Positions 36,324 through 45,780 of a DNA stretch of 64,000 bases are shown here, one piece after another. The translations under genes were made by a program, and so were the position numbers. The notes below the pieces were generated by a model, which worked only from the letters and a program-made list of their open reading frames with translations, was not told the DNA's origin and ran no database searches. Source of the stretch: Marinobacter litoralis (GTDB taxonomy: Bacteria; Pseudomonadota; Gammaproteobacteria; Pseudomonadales; Oleiphilaceae); the NCBI RefSeq assembly GCF_016427555.1, contig NZ_JAELVS010000001.1:1550001-1614000 (forward strand). Direction: 5' to 3'. Each line of letters begins with the position of its first letter. Position 1 is the stretch's first letter.

Positions 36324-37415
36324 ATGAAAGTACTAACCATAATCGGCGCCCGCCCCCAATTCATCAAGGCTGCCGTTGTTTCCCGAGCGTTCAAAGAACA
36401 CCGCCCGGATGTGCAGGAAATTATCGTACACACCGGCCAGCATTACGATGCCAACATGTCTGATGTGTTCTTCGATGAGCTGGAAATTCCCAAGCCAGAC
36501 TACAACCTCGGCATAGGCGGAGGCACCCACGGCCAGAACACCGGGCGCATGATCGAAAAGCTGGAAGGCCTGATGATGGAAGTCCAGCCCCTGTGGGTGC
36601 TGGTGTACGGCGATACAGACAGCACCCTGGCAGGTGCGCTTGCGGCGGCCAAGCTGCATATTCCCGTTGCCCACGTAGAAGCTGGCCTGCGTAGTTTCAA
36701 CCGCAGAATGCCGGAAGAGATTAACCGTGTATTGACAGACCACATTGCAGAAATCCTGTTTGCCCCCACCGAAACAGGCCGGCAGAACCTTCTGAACGAG
36801 GGCATTGCTCAGGAAAAGATCAAACTGGTGGGCGATGTCATGTATGACGCCTCCCTGTTCTACAAAGAGAAAGCCCGGAAGCCTCATTTGCCCGCCGAGC
36901 TGAATATTGAAGGCGGTGACTTCGTGCTCTGCACCATTCACCGGGCAGAAAACACGGATGATTCCCAGCGCCTGAAGAATATCTTTCAGGGGCTTGGCGA
37001 CAGTGGTGAGACAATTATTCTTCCCCTCCATCCGAGAACTCGGGCCAAGATTGCGGATTATGGCATCGCCATTCCTGAGAATGTGTGGGTGATCGACCCT
37101 GTTGGGTATCTGGAAATGGTTTGGCTGGAAGCGAATTGCCGGTTGGTGGCGACGGATTCTGGTGGGGTGCAGAAGGAGGCTTATTTCTTTGGGAAGCCTT
37201 GTGTGACTATGCGGGATGAGACGGAGTGGGTGGAGTTGGTTGAGGCTGGATGGAATCGGTTGGTTGGGGCGGATGCACAGGCAATTGAAAATCAAGTCGG
37301 CTGTGAGGTTCCCGAGGCTGCATGGCAATCGATTTTTGGGACAGGTCGTTCGGCACAAGTAGTTGTAGAAGAGATTTGCCAGCTAAGTGCCAATAAGCCA
37401 TCAGAGGTTCACTAG
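36324..37415 (+). CDS. wbpI: UDP-GlcNAc3NAcA 2-epimerase WbpI
   Basis: 363 residues, non-hydrolysing UDP-sugar 2-epimerase fold (WecB superfamily). VLTIIGARPQFIKAAVVSRA at the start, VYGDTDSTLAGALAAAKL, HVEAGLRSFNRRMPEEINR, and TDSGGVQKEAYFF with PCVTMRDETEW. It converts UDP-GlcNAc3NAcA to UDP-ManNAc3NAcA, completing the WbpB-E-D-I route. Third positions change sharply along the gene: A/C in the first 27 codons, G/T in about 30 codons around 37180-37275. Confidence 0.94.
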   Translation: MKVLTIIGARPQFIKAAVVSRAFKEHRPDVQEIIVHTGQHYDANMSDVFFDELEIPKPDYNLGIGGGTHGQNTGRMIEKLEGLMMEVQPLWVLVYGDTDSTLAGALAAAKLHIPVAHVEAGLRSFNRRMPEEINRVLTDHIAEILFAPTETGRQNLLNEGIAQEKIKLVGDVMYDASLFYKEKARKPHLPAELNIEGGDFVLCTIHRAENTDDSQRLKNIFQGLGDSGETIILPLHPRTRAKIADYGIAIPENVWVIDPVGYLEMVWLEANCRLVATDSGGVQKEAYFFGKPCVTMRDETEWVELVEAGWNRLVGADAQAIENQVGCEVPEAAWQSIFGTGRSAQVVVEEICQLSANKPSEVH

Positions 37416-37416
37416 G

Positions 37417-38526
37417 ATGAAAATTGCAATGTTAGGCGATATCGCTCCCTTTGGACGCTACTGTAAAACAGAAAACCCGAATGTTGACCAGCATTTTGAG
37501 GCTGTGAGAGAGCATCTTGCAGTTTATGATGTGGTTATCGGTAATCTCGAGACTCCATTTGCAGATGATGAGAAAGCTGTTGGTTGGAAATCCGCTCATG
37601 TGAAATCTCATCCCGAGAATATTGAACTGCTAAAGGCTTTAGGTGTTACACATGTAACTCTGGCAAATAACCACATTGGTGATTTTGGTGTTAAAGCCTA
37701 CAAACGAACGACCAATCTGCTAGATGAAGCTGGCATAGAGTGGTTTGGAACAGAAGGGCGTCAAGTAAAGATTGAGCGTGATGGAGAAAAGATAGCGCTC
37801 TTGGGATACTGCTCTTACAATACCAATCCGTCGAGAGTCTGGCTGGAATCAGGACAGGCTTTGAATCTGCTAGAAGTTGATAATGTATTGGGAGCGTTAG
37901 AAGAAAACACTAGCTCCGGTTATTTACCTATCCTTGCTGTTCACTCCGGTCAGGAGCATGTCCATACACCTAGCTCAGACGATGTGGCATTTGCTCGAGG
38001 CTTAGCAAAGCGTTTCGACTATGTTTATTATGGGCATCACCCTCATGTTGTTCAAGGGGTGGAAGTTTTTCGCAATACGCCAATTTTCTATAGTGTTGGT
38101 AACTTTATATTTGATGATGTTTACACGCCGAGAGATCATTCAAAGCCACTGATAAAGTTGAGTGAGTCTAACAAGACTGGGATTATAGCCTCCATCGAAG
38201 TGAAGAATGGCAGGGTTAGTGACTGGGGGGTTACACCAATATATCTGGATAACCATAAAATCCTTGTTGATGATCAGGTGGCTGATTTTGATATAAGTCA
38301 GTACTCAGATGCACTACACAGCGCCTGTACTGAAAGCTATGACTGTGACCGTGCCAGAAAAATAAAAGATTATATCGAGAGTCGCCGCGGTATGAGAGAC
38401 TTTATGTGGTATGTGAGGCGGCTTAATATGAATTCAGTTGGGATGATTCTGGGGGCTCGAAATAATGCAAAAAAATACAAGACGAAATTTCAGAATAAGA
38501 TTTCAGAGTTAGAGGTGGGCGAGTGA
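37417..38526 (+). CDS. CapA-family metallophosphoesterase-like protein
   Basis: 369 residues, PGA_cap/CapA domain. Metal-site motifs: MLGDIAPFG, VVIGNLETPFA, VTLANNHIGDFG, LAVHSGQEH, YYGHHPHVVQGVE, FYSVGNFIFD. No signal peptide or membrane segment, unlike Bacillus CapA, so it probably works in the cytoplasm. Start at ATG 37417, two bases after the wbpI stop. It overlaps the following ATP-grasp gene by four bases, a pairing that recalls poly-amino-acid capsule genes. AT-rich. The role is not known; it may modify the acidic sugar. Confidence 0.85.
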   Translation: MKIAMLGDIAPFGRYCKTENPNVDQHFEAVREHLAVYDVVIGNLETPFADDEKAVGWKSAHVKSHPENIELLKALGVTHVTLANNHIGDFGVKAYKRTTNLLDEAGIEWFGTEGRQVKIERDGEKIALLGYCSYNTNPSRVWLESGQALNLLEVDNVLGALEENTSSGYLPILAVHSGQEHVHTPSSDDVAFARGLAKRFDYVYYGHHPHVVQGVEVFRNTPIFYSVGNFIFDDVYTPRDHSKPLIKLSESNKTGIIASIEVKNGRVSDWGVTPIYLDNHKILVDDQVADFDISQYSDALHSACTESYDCDRARKIKDYIESRRGMRDFMWYVRRLNMNSVGMILGARNNAKKYKTKFQNKISELEVGE

Positions 38527-39578
38527 AGGAGCTTTCAGTCGCAATCGTAAAGTCAGATTTTCATGGTCATCATAGTGGGTCCTGGAGTAATGAATGGCTT
38601 AAGATCTGTGATCAGAAAAATATAAGGCACGAGCTGGTTGATTGGCGAAAGAACGGAGCATTTCAGGAGCTTAGAAAGCATAATATAGTGATTTGGCATT
38701 ACAGCCATTACTCAAATGATGAAATGACTTTTGCCCCTGGGATTTTAGCAGCTCTTAAAGATTCGGGTTGCACAGTTTTTCCTGATTATCCAGACAGTCG
38801 ACATTTTGACGATAAAATAATCCAAGCATATTTTTTAGAAGGGTTGGGTTTGCCAACTCCTAAGAACTACGTGCTCCACAGTTTTTCAGCAGTTGAGGAT
38901 TGGTTAAATGCAGTGGGTACGTTCCCAATTGTTGCGAAACTTAAAGCCGGATCCGGCGCCAGTAATGTAGTGCTTTTGAGGAATAAGCGCCAGCTTATGC
39001 GTTATGCTAAACGTATGTTTGGGCGCGGCTTCAATAGCAAGCCAAGTGCACTATTCAAAATAAAATCTAATGCATCATCTTCACGCTCTTTGAGGGATGT
39101 CCTGGCTAGAGCGAAAAGAGCGCCTGAGTTTTTCTTTTCTCGCAGGCTTGCGGCTGGAAGAGGGCGCGAGAGAGGTTATGTTTACCTTCAAGAGTTCATC
39201 AAAGATGTTAATTACGATCTTAAGGTCGTTGTAATTGGTGATAAATTGAGCTTCATAGGTAGGGGAGTCCGAAAAGGCGACTTCCGTGCTTCGGGCGGCG
39301 GCGATCTTTTTTACGACCGAGACCTAATGTCTCCAGCCTTAGTAAAGGCTGGATTTGATGCATATGATGCTCTTGGATCTGACTGTAGTGGTTTCGATAT
39401 GATTTTGGATCCTGTAACTTCTCGGCCAGTTATACTGGAAGTCAGTTACGGTTTCTCGCATACCGCATTGATGGAAGCTGGTGGCTATTACGACCGAAAA
39501 GGAGAGTGGCATGAGGGCCAGTTGAATGCTCCTGAAGCCGTTCTTTCTCGACTGATTGAAAAGGCAAGTGATAAGTGA
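38523..39578 (+). CDS. ATP-grasp ligase of the polysaccharide locus
   Basis: 351 residues with a GTG start. The ATP-grasp fold is recognisable: FPIVAKLKAGSGASNVVLL (small-motif lysine), YLQEFIKDVNYDLKVVVIGD, RKGDFRASGGG, and metal-binding DCSGFDMILDP ... PVILEVSYGFS. An unusual basic insertion of about 55 residues lies in the middle (about 165-220). ATP-grasp enzymes join a carboxylate to an amine through an acyl phosphate. With the uronic acids made by this locus, an amino-acid or amine amide on the glycan is a reasonable guess, but the substrates are not shown by sequence. Confidence 0.85.
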   Translation: MKELSVAIVKSDFHGHHSGSWSNEWLKICDQKNIRHELVDWRKNGAFQELRKHNIVIWHYSHYSNDEMTFAPGILAALKDSGCTVFPDYPDSRHFDDKIIQAYFLEGLGLPTPKNYVLHSFSAVEDWLNAVGTFPIVAKLKAGSGASNVVLLRNKRQLMRYAKRMFGRGFNSKPSALFKIKSNASSSRSLRDVLARAKRAPEFFFSRRLAAGRGRERGYVYLQEFIKDVNYDLKVVVIGDKLSFIGRGVRKGDFRASGGGDLFYDRDLMSPALVKAGFDAYDALGSDCSGFDMILDPVTSRPVILEVSYGFSHTALMEAGGYYDRKGEWHEGQLNAPEAVLSRLIEKASDK

Positions 39579-40918
39579 AGATTTTATTTGTAGTAACAGC
39601 TTTCTATCCCGAGCAAGCGATAGGTTCTGTACGTATTACAAAATTTGTAAAATACCTTGAGAGGGCTGGGGACGATGTGACTGTTCTATCGTTAGCTCCT
39701 GCGCCTTGGGCAGCTCGTGATGAGAGCTTATGGTTTTCGGCATTGGAGACGATGCACTGGAAGTCAATTGATCAAAGTTTACTTTTTCGCCGATTTCTGC
39801 AGAAAGCCAGGGTTGCCGCGATAGGTAGTCAGTCTGCTGTAGGTGCGGTCGCGTCAGAGAAATCTAGCCGCGGCTTCACTTCCTGGGTCAAGCGCACGGC
39901 TCAGTTTGGCTACACATTGGTGAAAGCTCTTGATTGGGTGGTTCAGGTACGGCGCTATGTGGCTCGCAATATGGCCCACGAAAAGTTTGATGTCATTTTT
40001 ACGAGCTACCCAAGTATTGCTTCGCCTCTGTGTGGCTTAATGTTAAAGCGTATGAGAGTTTCAGATTCAGTTGTCGTCGACTTTAGGGATCCTATCACAT
40101 ATGGAAAGAGTAGCCGAATAGATATCAAAGGAATGATACAGAAGAAGTTTCTAGATATGGCGTCGCTAAGGGTGTTCGCCTCAGAAGGTGTAAAGGGCAT
40201 GGTAAGTGGTAAGAAAATGGTGATAGGGGGAGTGCGAAGCGACCTTGTTTTAAATAATGGATTCGACCCTGAAGATCGAAGTTTTTTTGAAGATTACTCG
40301 TCGCAAGGAAGTAAGGTCTTTAAGATAGTTTATACTGGGTCTTTATATGGTGGAAAAAGAGAAGTTTCACCAGTTTTTGCTGCAATAAAATCTATACTTG
40401 AAAAAAGAGGATGGCCGCGAGAGCGCATTGAGCTTCATTATGCAGGCTATGAAGGGGCGTTGTTCTTGGATCAGGCCAGTAAGTGGGAATTGGGGCCCTC
40501 AGTTGTAGATCACGGTGTAGTCAGCCGTTGGGAGGCAGTAGCGCTTCAGAAATCATCGGATTTGTGTCTATTAGCAACTTGGAACACTCGCGAAGATCAG
40601 GGCATATTGACAGGAAAGGTTTTTGAGTTTTTTATGCTGCGGAAGCCAGTTTTGGGTGTCGTTAGCGGCGACCTTTCCGGCAGCGAGATTAAGGGGGTTA
40701 TTAATGATGTAGGCGCAGGATTTTGTTATGAGATTTCGGATCCGAGCCATTTTTCGGAAATGATTGATTGGTTGGGGAAGGTCATGGAAGAAAAGTTTAG
40801 TAATGGTTATGTCGAGGATAGATATAAGGATACTGTAAATAAATTCGGATATGAGGAGAGTGTGTGCCGTTTGCGGGGCCGGCTCAGGGCTATTGTAGGT
40901 GCCGAAACTGGAGCTTAA
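39575..40918 (+). CDS. GT4-family glycosyltransferase
   Basis: 447 residues, GTG start overlapping the ATP-grasp gene stop by four bases. GT-B fold with FVVTAFYPEQAIGSVRITKFVK at the start and a C-domain with IVYTGSLYGGKREVSPVF and a donor region ILTGKVFEFFMLRKPVLGV. The pattern is that of WbuB-like GT4 enzymes. Donor and acceptor unknown. AT-rich, same block as the CapA and ATP-grasp genes. Confidence 0.85.
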   Translation: MKILFVVTAFYPEQAIGSVRITKFVKYLERAGDDVTVLSLAPAPWAARDESLWFSALETMHWKSIDQSLLFRRFLQKARVAAIGSQSAVGAVASEKSSRGFTSWVKRTAQFGYTLVKALDWVVQVRRYVARNMAHEKFDVIFTSYPSIASPLCGLMLKRMRVSDSVVVDFRDPITYGKSSRIDIKGMIQKKFLDMASLRVFASEGVKGMVSGKKMVIGGVRSDLVLNNGFDPEDRSFFEDYSSQGSKVFKIVYTGSLYGGKREVSPVFAAIKSILEKRGWPRERIELHYAGYEGALFLDQASKWELGPSVVDHGVVSRWEAVALQKSSDLCLLATWNTREDQGILTGKVFEFFMLRKPVLGVVSGDLSGSEIKGVINDVGAGFCYEISDPSHFSEMIDWLGKVMEEKFSNGYVEDRYKDTVNKFGYEESVCRLRGRLRAIVGAETGA

Positions 40919-40920
40919 TT

Positions 40921-42126
40921 TTGATCATTAGTTATCGATCTGTCAGGGCCCTTCTTTTTCTCGCGATGCTGTTTATTCCATTCACGTCATTAAGGTTCGG
41001 AATTTTAGGTTTTGGTGAGATTTTTATACTAATTTCTTTGGTTTGCTTCTTGTATGTTGGCCGCGGGCGGCTAAACTTGGATGTCCGACTGCAGCCTTTT
41101 CTTTGGTTTTGGGTATCCTTTCTTGTCTTGTCAATTTTAGGTCTTCTAGTCAATGCATTTTTCTTTGGCTTGCAGAGCGGTAGGCCTGGTACGGGGTTGT
41201 TCGACTTTGCTTCTTATTTCTTTATTTTGATGTCTGTGGTATTACTCGCCGATAGAAAACTTTTCCCTCAAGGCGTTTCGGAAAAATTTTTTCGAGATTT
41301 GTTTTTTTTATGGGGCGTTCTTTTCTCGGTTCTTTATTTTTTGAGTCTATTCTATTCTTCAATTTTAGGCTTCAGTCTTAGGTATCATCATTTCTATTCT
41401 CCTTTAGTAAATAATGTCCATCAGGCTGCTAGCATTACGTGTTCTATGGCATTTGTGATGCTTTCTGTTGTGAGGTTTTATAGTTCTTTATTTATGAGAG
41501 TTTTGGCTTTTCTCATGGGGCTCCTGTTTGCGAGGATGGCATTGGAGAGCGGTTCCACCAAAGCTCTTATGGGTGTAGTAGTTGGTGGATGTGTGGCTGT
41601 TTTTTTTCTAATTTTTTATCGTTCTAAGGGCGTTGGGAAGTTATACTTTAATCTCATGGCTCTTGGTGGTGTTGCGATTTTTGGTATGGCTTTTGTGTCA
41701 ATGTACCACAGTGAAATTCTTTCTTTTGGTGTTCAGTTTTTTACGGAGAATGACGGTAGCAGTGCCCGTGAAAGTTTGTATTTAAATGGTTTTAATCATG
41801 GGCTTCGGAGTTTTTTAGTGGGTTTTGGTCCAGGCTCTCATACTCCATATAGTGGAGGGTTTTCAGACGCCCATAACAGTATTCTTACTGTGTTTCTTCA
41901 GGGCGGATTTCTCGGTGTTCTTGTTCTGGTCTACTTTTTTAGTAGGTTGCTTTTTTTAGTAAGGGGGAATTTTTTTCTTATTGGTGCTTTGGCCGCTATT
42001 CTGATGTACGTCATAGGCGGGGATATACTTCGCCGACTTCCTATTTGGGTCATTTTAGTTGGTATCGGTTATCTATCCCAAAGCTTACAGGATCCCAATG
42101 GCAGTCGCATTAGAAGTGGGGGTTAG
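40921..42126 (+). CDS. wzy: Wzy-type O-antigen/capsule polymerase
   Basis: 401 residues, very hydrophobic, about 10-12 membrane helices with a large periplasmic loop before the conserved region GFGPGSHTPYSGGFSDAHNS, typical of Wzy_C polymerases. The TTG at 40921 is preferred because GGAG lies seven bases upstream and the previous gene stops at 40918; in-frame codons upstream lie inside that gene. Strongly AT-rich, as polymerases often are. It would polymerise the flipped repeat units. Confidence 0.85.
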   Translation: MIISYRSVRALLFLAMLFIPFTSLRFGILGFGEIFILISLVCFLYVGRGRLNLDVRLQPFLWFWVSFLVLSILGLLVNAFFFGLQSGRPGTGLFDFASYFFILMSVVLLADRKLFPQGVSEKFFRDLFFLWGVLFSVLYFLSLFYSSILGFSLRYHHFYSPLVNNVHQAASITCSMAFVMLSVVRFYSSLFMRVLAFLMGLLFARMALESGSTKALMGVVVGGCVAVFFLIFYRSKGVGKLYFNLMALGGVAIFGMAFVSMYHSEILSFGVQFFTENDGSSARESLYLNGFNHGLRSFLVGFGPGSHTPYSGGFSDAHNSILTVFLQGGFLGVLVLVYFFSRLLFLVRGNFFLIGALAAILMYVIGGDILRRLPIWVILVGIGYLSQSLQDPNGSRIRSGG

Positions 42127-42171
42127 GTGTGAATTAAAATTTGTCGAAGTTAAAGGACTAGGGTAGTACCC

Positions 42172-43182
42172 ATGGATAAAAGAAAGTGTGTTCTCTCGGG
42201 GGGCAATTCCTGTTGCTGGCTAATCACCGGCTCCGCCGGCTTCATAGGCTCCAACCTCCTAGAACACCTCTTAAAACTAAACCAACACGTAATAGGCCTG
42301 GACAACTTCGCCACCGGCCACCAAAGCAATCTGGATGAAGTTCAGTCGCTGGTAACGCCTGAGCAGTGGTCTCGCTTCACCTTCATCGAAGGTGATATCC
42401 GCAATCTTGAACACTGTCAGCAGGCCTGCGAGGGCGTTGACTACGTGCTGCACCAGGCTGCGCTGGGTTCGGTGCCCCGGTCTTTGAATGACCCCATCAC
42501 CACCAACGCGGCCAACATTACCGGTTTTCTGAACATGCTGGTGGCGGCGCGGGATGCGGGGGTGAAGAGTTTCACTTATGCGGCGTCCAGCTCTACCTAT
42601 GGTGACCACCCGGCGTTGCCTAAGGTGGAGGAGAACATTGGCAAGCCGTTGTCGCCTTATGCGGTCACCAAGTATGTGAATGAGCTGTATGCGGAGGTGT
42701 TCGCCCGCAGTTACGGCTTCAAGGCCATTGGTTTGCGTTATTTCAATGTGTTCGGCAAGCGCCAGGATCCGGATGGTGCCTATGCGGCGGTGATTCCGAA
42801 ATGGACCGCCGCCATGGTGCGCGGCGAGGATGTGTTCATCAACGGCGATGGTGAAACCAGCCGGGATTTCTGTTTTATCGAGAATGCGGTGCAGGCCAAC
42901 CTGCTGGCGGCCACGGCGGAGGATTCTGCCAAGAACGAGGTTTACAACGTGGCGGTGGGTGACCGCACCACGCTGAATAATCTGTTCGCGGCGCTGAAGA
43001 GCGCCCTGGCGGAGAATGGCGTGGTGTATGACAAAGAGCCGGTATACCGGGATTTCCGGCCGGGGGATGTTCGGCATTCTCAGGCGGATATTGGTAAGGC
43101 GGCGGGTAAGTTGGGGTATGCGCCGGAGTTTCGGATTCGGGAGGGGATTGCTAAGGCTATGCCTTGGTATTTGGAGAACTGA
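42172..43182 (+). CDS. wbpP: UDP-N-acetylhexosamine(uronate) 4-epimerase, WbpP/TviC type
   Basis: 336 residues, extended [53 protein letters not shown], catalytic AASSSTYGD and YAVTKYVNE, then [15 protein letters not shown] are as in WbpP/TviC. It interconverts UDP-GlcNAc(A) and UDP-GalNAc(A). The first 15 residues ([15 protein letters not shown]) do not resemble the usual N-terminal helix and coincide with the end of the AT-rich block, suggesting a recombination joint. A/C-ending codons in the first quarter change to G/T-ending at the end. Confidence 0.92.
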   Translation: MDKRKCVLSGGNSCCWLITGSAGFIGSNLLEHLLKLNQHVIGLDNFATGHQSNLDEVQSLVTPEQWSRFTFIEGDIRNLEHCQQACEGVDYVLHQAALGSVPRSLNDPITTNAANITGFLNMLVAARDAGVKSFTYAASSSTYGDHPALPKVEENIGKPLSPYAVTKYVNELYAEVFARSYGFKAIGLRYFNVFGKRQDPDGAYAAVIPKWTAAMVRGEDVFINGDGETSRDFCFIENAVQANLLAATAEDSAKNEVYNVAVGDRTTLNNLFAALKSALAENGVVYDKEPVYRDFRPGDVRHSQADIGKAAGKLGYAPEFRIREGIAKAMPWYLEN

Positions 43183-43223
43183 GGCGGTTTCGCCTGTTTG
43201 GTGAATGGCGCTGGTTTGTGTAG

Positions 43224-43250
43224 GGAGTCTGACCCATGGGGTCAGACTCC
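43224..43250. repeat. GGAGTCTGACCC palindrome between wbpP and tviB
   Basis: Perfect 12-bp arms (43224-43235 and 43239-43250) around ATG, followed by TTTGTAGACT, the reverse of the AATCTACAAA flank seen at 6673 and 26580. An inverted member of the main repeat family. Confidence 0.87.
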
Positions 43251-43293
43251 TTTGTAGACTGCTGGTTTTGGTGGATTTGTTATGGATTAACTT

Positions 43294-44556
43294 ATGAAAA
43301 ATATTGCTGTTATTGGTTTGGGCTACGTAGGCCTGCCACTCGCCGTTGCCTTCGGCGAAAAACGCCCGGTTGTGGGTTTTGATATCAACGCCAAGCGTAT
43401 TGCTGAGCTGAAGCAAGGTGAGGATTTCACCCGGGAAGTGTCTGCCGAGGAGCTGGCTGCGGCTTCTCAGCTGTCGTTTACCGATTCCCTGGACGACATC
43501 GCAGACTGCACGGTGTTCATCGTTACCGTGCCCACGCCCATTGATGACTTCAAAACGCCAGACCTGACGCCGCTGGTGAAGGCCAGTGAGAGTGTGGGCA
43601 AGGTGCTTAAGTCCGGCGATATTGTGATTTACGAATCCACCGTGTACCCGAGTGCCACGGAAGAGGTGTGTGTGCCGGTGCTGGAGCGTGTGTCTGGCCT
43701 TAAGTTCAACGAGGACTTCTACGCGGGTTACAGCCCGGAGCGGATTAACCCGGGGGATAAGGAGCACCGGGTAACTACCATCATGAAGGTTACCTCCGGC
43801 TCTACCCCGGCCATTGCCGAGGAAGTAGATGCCCTGTACGCGGATATCATCACCGCCGGCACCCACAAGGCCAGTTCTATCAAGGTGGCGGAAGCTGCGA
43901 AGGTGATTGAGAACACTCAGCGGGATTTGAACATCGCGTTGATGAACGAGCTGGCCATGATCTTCGCCCGGTTGGGTATTGATACTCACGAAGTAATAGC
44001 TGCCGCCGGTACCAAGTGGAACTTCCTGCCGTTCAAACCCGGCCTGGTGGGCGGCCACTGCATTGGGGTAGACCCGTACTACCTCACCCACAAAGCCCAG
44101 GCCATTGGCTACCACCCGGAAATCATCCTGGCTGGCCGCCGTACCAACGATGGCATGGGGCCCTACGTGGCGGCTGAACTGGTAAAAGCCATGATCAAAG
44201 CCGGCCACACCATCGCCAATGCCCGGGTGTTGGTAATGGGCTTCACCTTCAAGGAAAACTGCCCGGACTTGCGCAATACACGGGTGATTGATGTGGTGAA
44301 AGAACTGCAAGACTTCGGCTGCCAGGTGGACGTAACCGACTGCTGGGCAGACAGCGCCGAGGCAGAACATGAATACGGCATCAGCCTGACGGATAAGCCG
44401 GAGCAGGGCAATTACAGCGGAGTGATTGTGGCGGTGCCCCACAAAGAATACGCGGCCATGAGTGCCGGTGATCTGCGGGGTTACCTGAAGGCAGATGGTG
44501 TGTTGTTTGACCTGAAGGGTGTGTTGCCTTTGGGTGAGGCGGATTTGCGGCTTTGA
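43294..44556 (+). CDS. tviB: UDP-N-acetylhexosamine 6-dehydrogenase, TviB/WbpO type
   Basis: 420 residues, nucleotide sugar dehydrogenase. [19 protein letters not shown] at the start, [27 protein letters not shown], the catalytic-Cys segment [15 protein letters not shown], and [13 protein letters not shown]. The wording is that of WbpO and TviB rather than WbpA. It oxidises UDP-GlcNAc and/or UDP-GalNAc to the uronic acid with two NAD+. No WbpA is seen in the window, so this enzyme may also supply the UDP-GlcNAcA needed by WbpB. Confidence 0.92.
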   Translation: MKNIAVIGLGYVGLPLAVAFGEKRPVVGFDINAKRIAELKQGEDFTREVSAEELAAASQLSFTDSLDDIADCTVFIVTVPTPIDDFKTPDLTPLVKASESVGKVLKSGDIVIYESTVYPSATEEVCVPVLERVSGLKFNEDFYAGYSPERINPGDKEHRVTTIMKVTSGSTPAIAEEVDALYADIITAGTHKASSIKVAEAAKVIENTQRDLNIALMNELAMIFARLGIDTHEVIAAAGTKWNFLPFKPGLVGGHCIGVDPYYLTHKAQAIGYHPEIILAGRRTNDGMGPYVAAELVKAMIKAGHTIANARVLVMGFTFKENCPDLRNTRVIDVVKELQDFGCQVDVTDCWADSAEAEHEYGISLTDKPEQGNYSGVIVAVPHKEYAAMSAGDLRGYLKADGVLFDLKGVLPLGEADLRL

Positions 44557-45698
44557 AAACGTTTTTGCTGATTGCCAGCTTCCCTGATTCGCTGATCAAG
44601 TTTCGCGGGCCGTTGCTGCGTGCCTTGGTGGCGAAGGGGCTGGATGTGCACGTGGCTGCGCCGGGTTTGGCCGATGTGCCGGATATCCGCACCGAGCTGG
44701 AAGCACTGGGCATTACCCTGCATGAAATCGGCCTGAAGCGCACCGGCACTAATCCGGTGGCTGATCTGGCCACGGTGGCAGAGCTTTGGCGGTTAATGCG
44801 GCGTATTCGGGTGGATTATGTGTTGGGGTATACCATCAAGCCGGTTATATACGGCTCGCTGGCGGCCTGGCTGGCCGGTGTGCCCAACCGTTTTGCGCTG
44901 GTTACCGGCCTGGGTTACGCCTTTACCGGTGAAGCTTCCGGTAAACGCGGCCTGCTGCGAAAGCTGATCCAGCGGCTGTACCGGTTCGGGCTTTCCAAAA
45001 GCCGCAAGGTGTTCTTCCAGAACCCGGATGACGAAGCACTATTCCGGCAGCTGAAGTTGCTGCCGGCAGACATTCCTTCATGCGTAGTGAATGGCTCTGG
45101 TGTGGATGTGGCGGATTACGCTCTGGCACCCTTGCCGGAGAAGCCTTCGTTTCTGCTGATTGCCCGCTTGTTGGGTGACAAGGGTGTGCGTGAATACGCC
45201 CAGGCAGCCCGAAAGGTCAAAGTCGAATACCCGGATGCGGTATTCCGATTGGTGGGCTGGATAGACGACAACCCGGAGGCCATCAGCCAGCAGGAGCTGG
45301 ATGAGTGGGTGAACACGGGTATTGTCGAGTTTCTCGGCAAATTGGCCGATGTACGCCCTGCTATCGAGGACTGCAATGTGTACGTGCTGCCCTCGTATCG
45401 GGAAGGTACGCCCCGAACCGTGCTGGAAGCCATGGCCATGGGCCGGGCGGTGATCACCACCGATGCCCCTGGTTGTCGGGAAACAGTTACGGATGGTGAT
45501 AACGGGTTTCTGGTGCCGGTGAAGGCGGTGGATGAGCTGGCTGGGGCGATGGTTCGGTTTATTGAGAACCCGGAGCTGTTGGGTCGAATGGGCCAGCGCT
45601 CCCGACAGGTGGCGGAGCAGAAGTATGATGTGCATCGGGTTAATGAGTTTATGTTGGCGGAGATGGGGGTTAAAACAGGGGCTGATAGCTCAGTTTGA
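44553..45698 (+). CDS. GT4-family glycosyltransferase (PglA/WbpX-like)
   Basis: 381 residues, TTG start overlapping the tviB stop by four bases. GT-B fold: N-domain with [21 protein letters not shown]-domain with [19 protein letters not shown] and donor motif [21 protein letters not shown] (E-x7-E). This type often adds GalNAc or a related sugar onto a lipid-linked bacillosamine-type sugar, which would suit the pgl genes downstream. The exact acceptor is inferred. Confidence 0.9.
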   Translation: MKTFLLIASFPDSLIKFRGPLLRALVAKGLDVHVAAPGLADVPDIRTELEALGITLHEIGLKRTGTNPVADLATVAELWRLMRRIRVDYVLGYTIKPVIYGSLAAWLAGVPNRFALVTGLGYAFTGEASGKRGLLRKLIQRLYRFGLSKSRKVFFQNPDDEALFRQLKLLPADIPSCVVNGSGVDVADYALAPLPEKPSFLLIARLLGDKGVREYAQAARKVKVEYPDAVFRLVGWIDDNPEAISQQELDEWVNTGIVEFLGKLADVRPAIEDCNVYVLPSYREGTPRTVLEAMAMGRAVITTDAPGCRETVTDGDNGFLVPVKAVDELAGAMVRFIENPELLGRMGQRSRQVAEQKYDVHRVNEFMLAEMGVKTGADSSV

Positions 45699-45780
45699 CG
45701 GCCTGTTACCTTTGAGTGCCTTATTTTGCCAACAGGTTACGTGATATTGTGTTTGCCTGAGTAATCTTTAATGGGGCTCG

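Noticed and set aside
36333..37358. 341-codon open frame on the minus strand
   Set aside because: It is an antisense shadow of wbpI; the translation is rich in His, Gln and Arg with no motif, while wbpI is fully conserved.
42277..44442. 721-codon open frame on the minus strand
   Set aside because: It is antisense to wbpP and tviB, has no recognisable domain or start, and arises from the G/C bias of third positions in the real genes.
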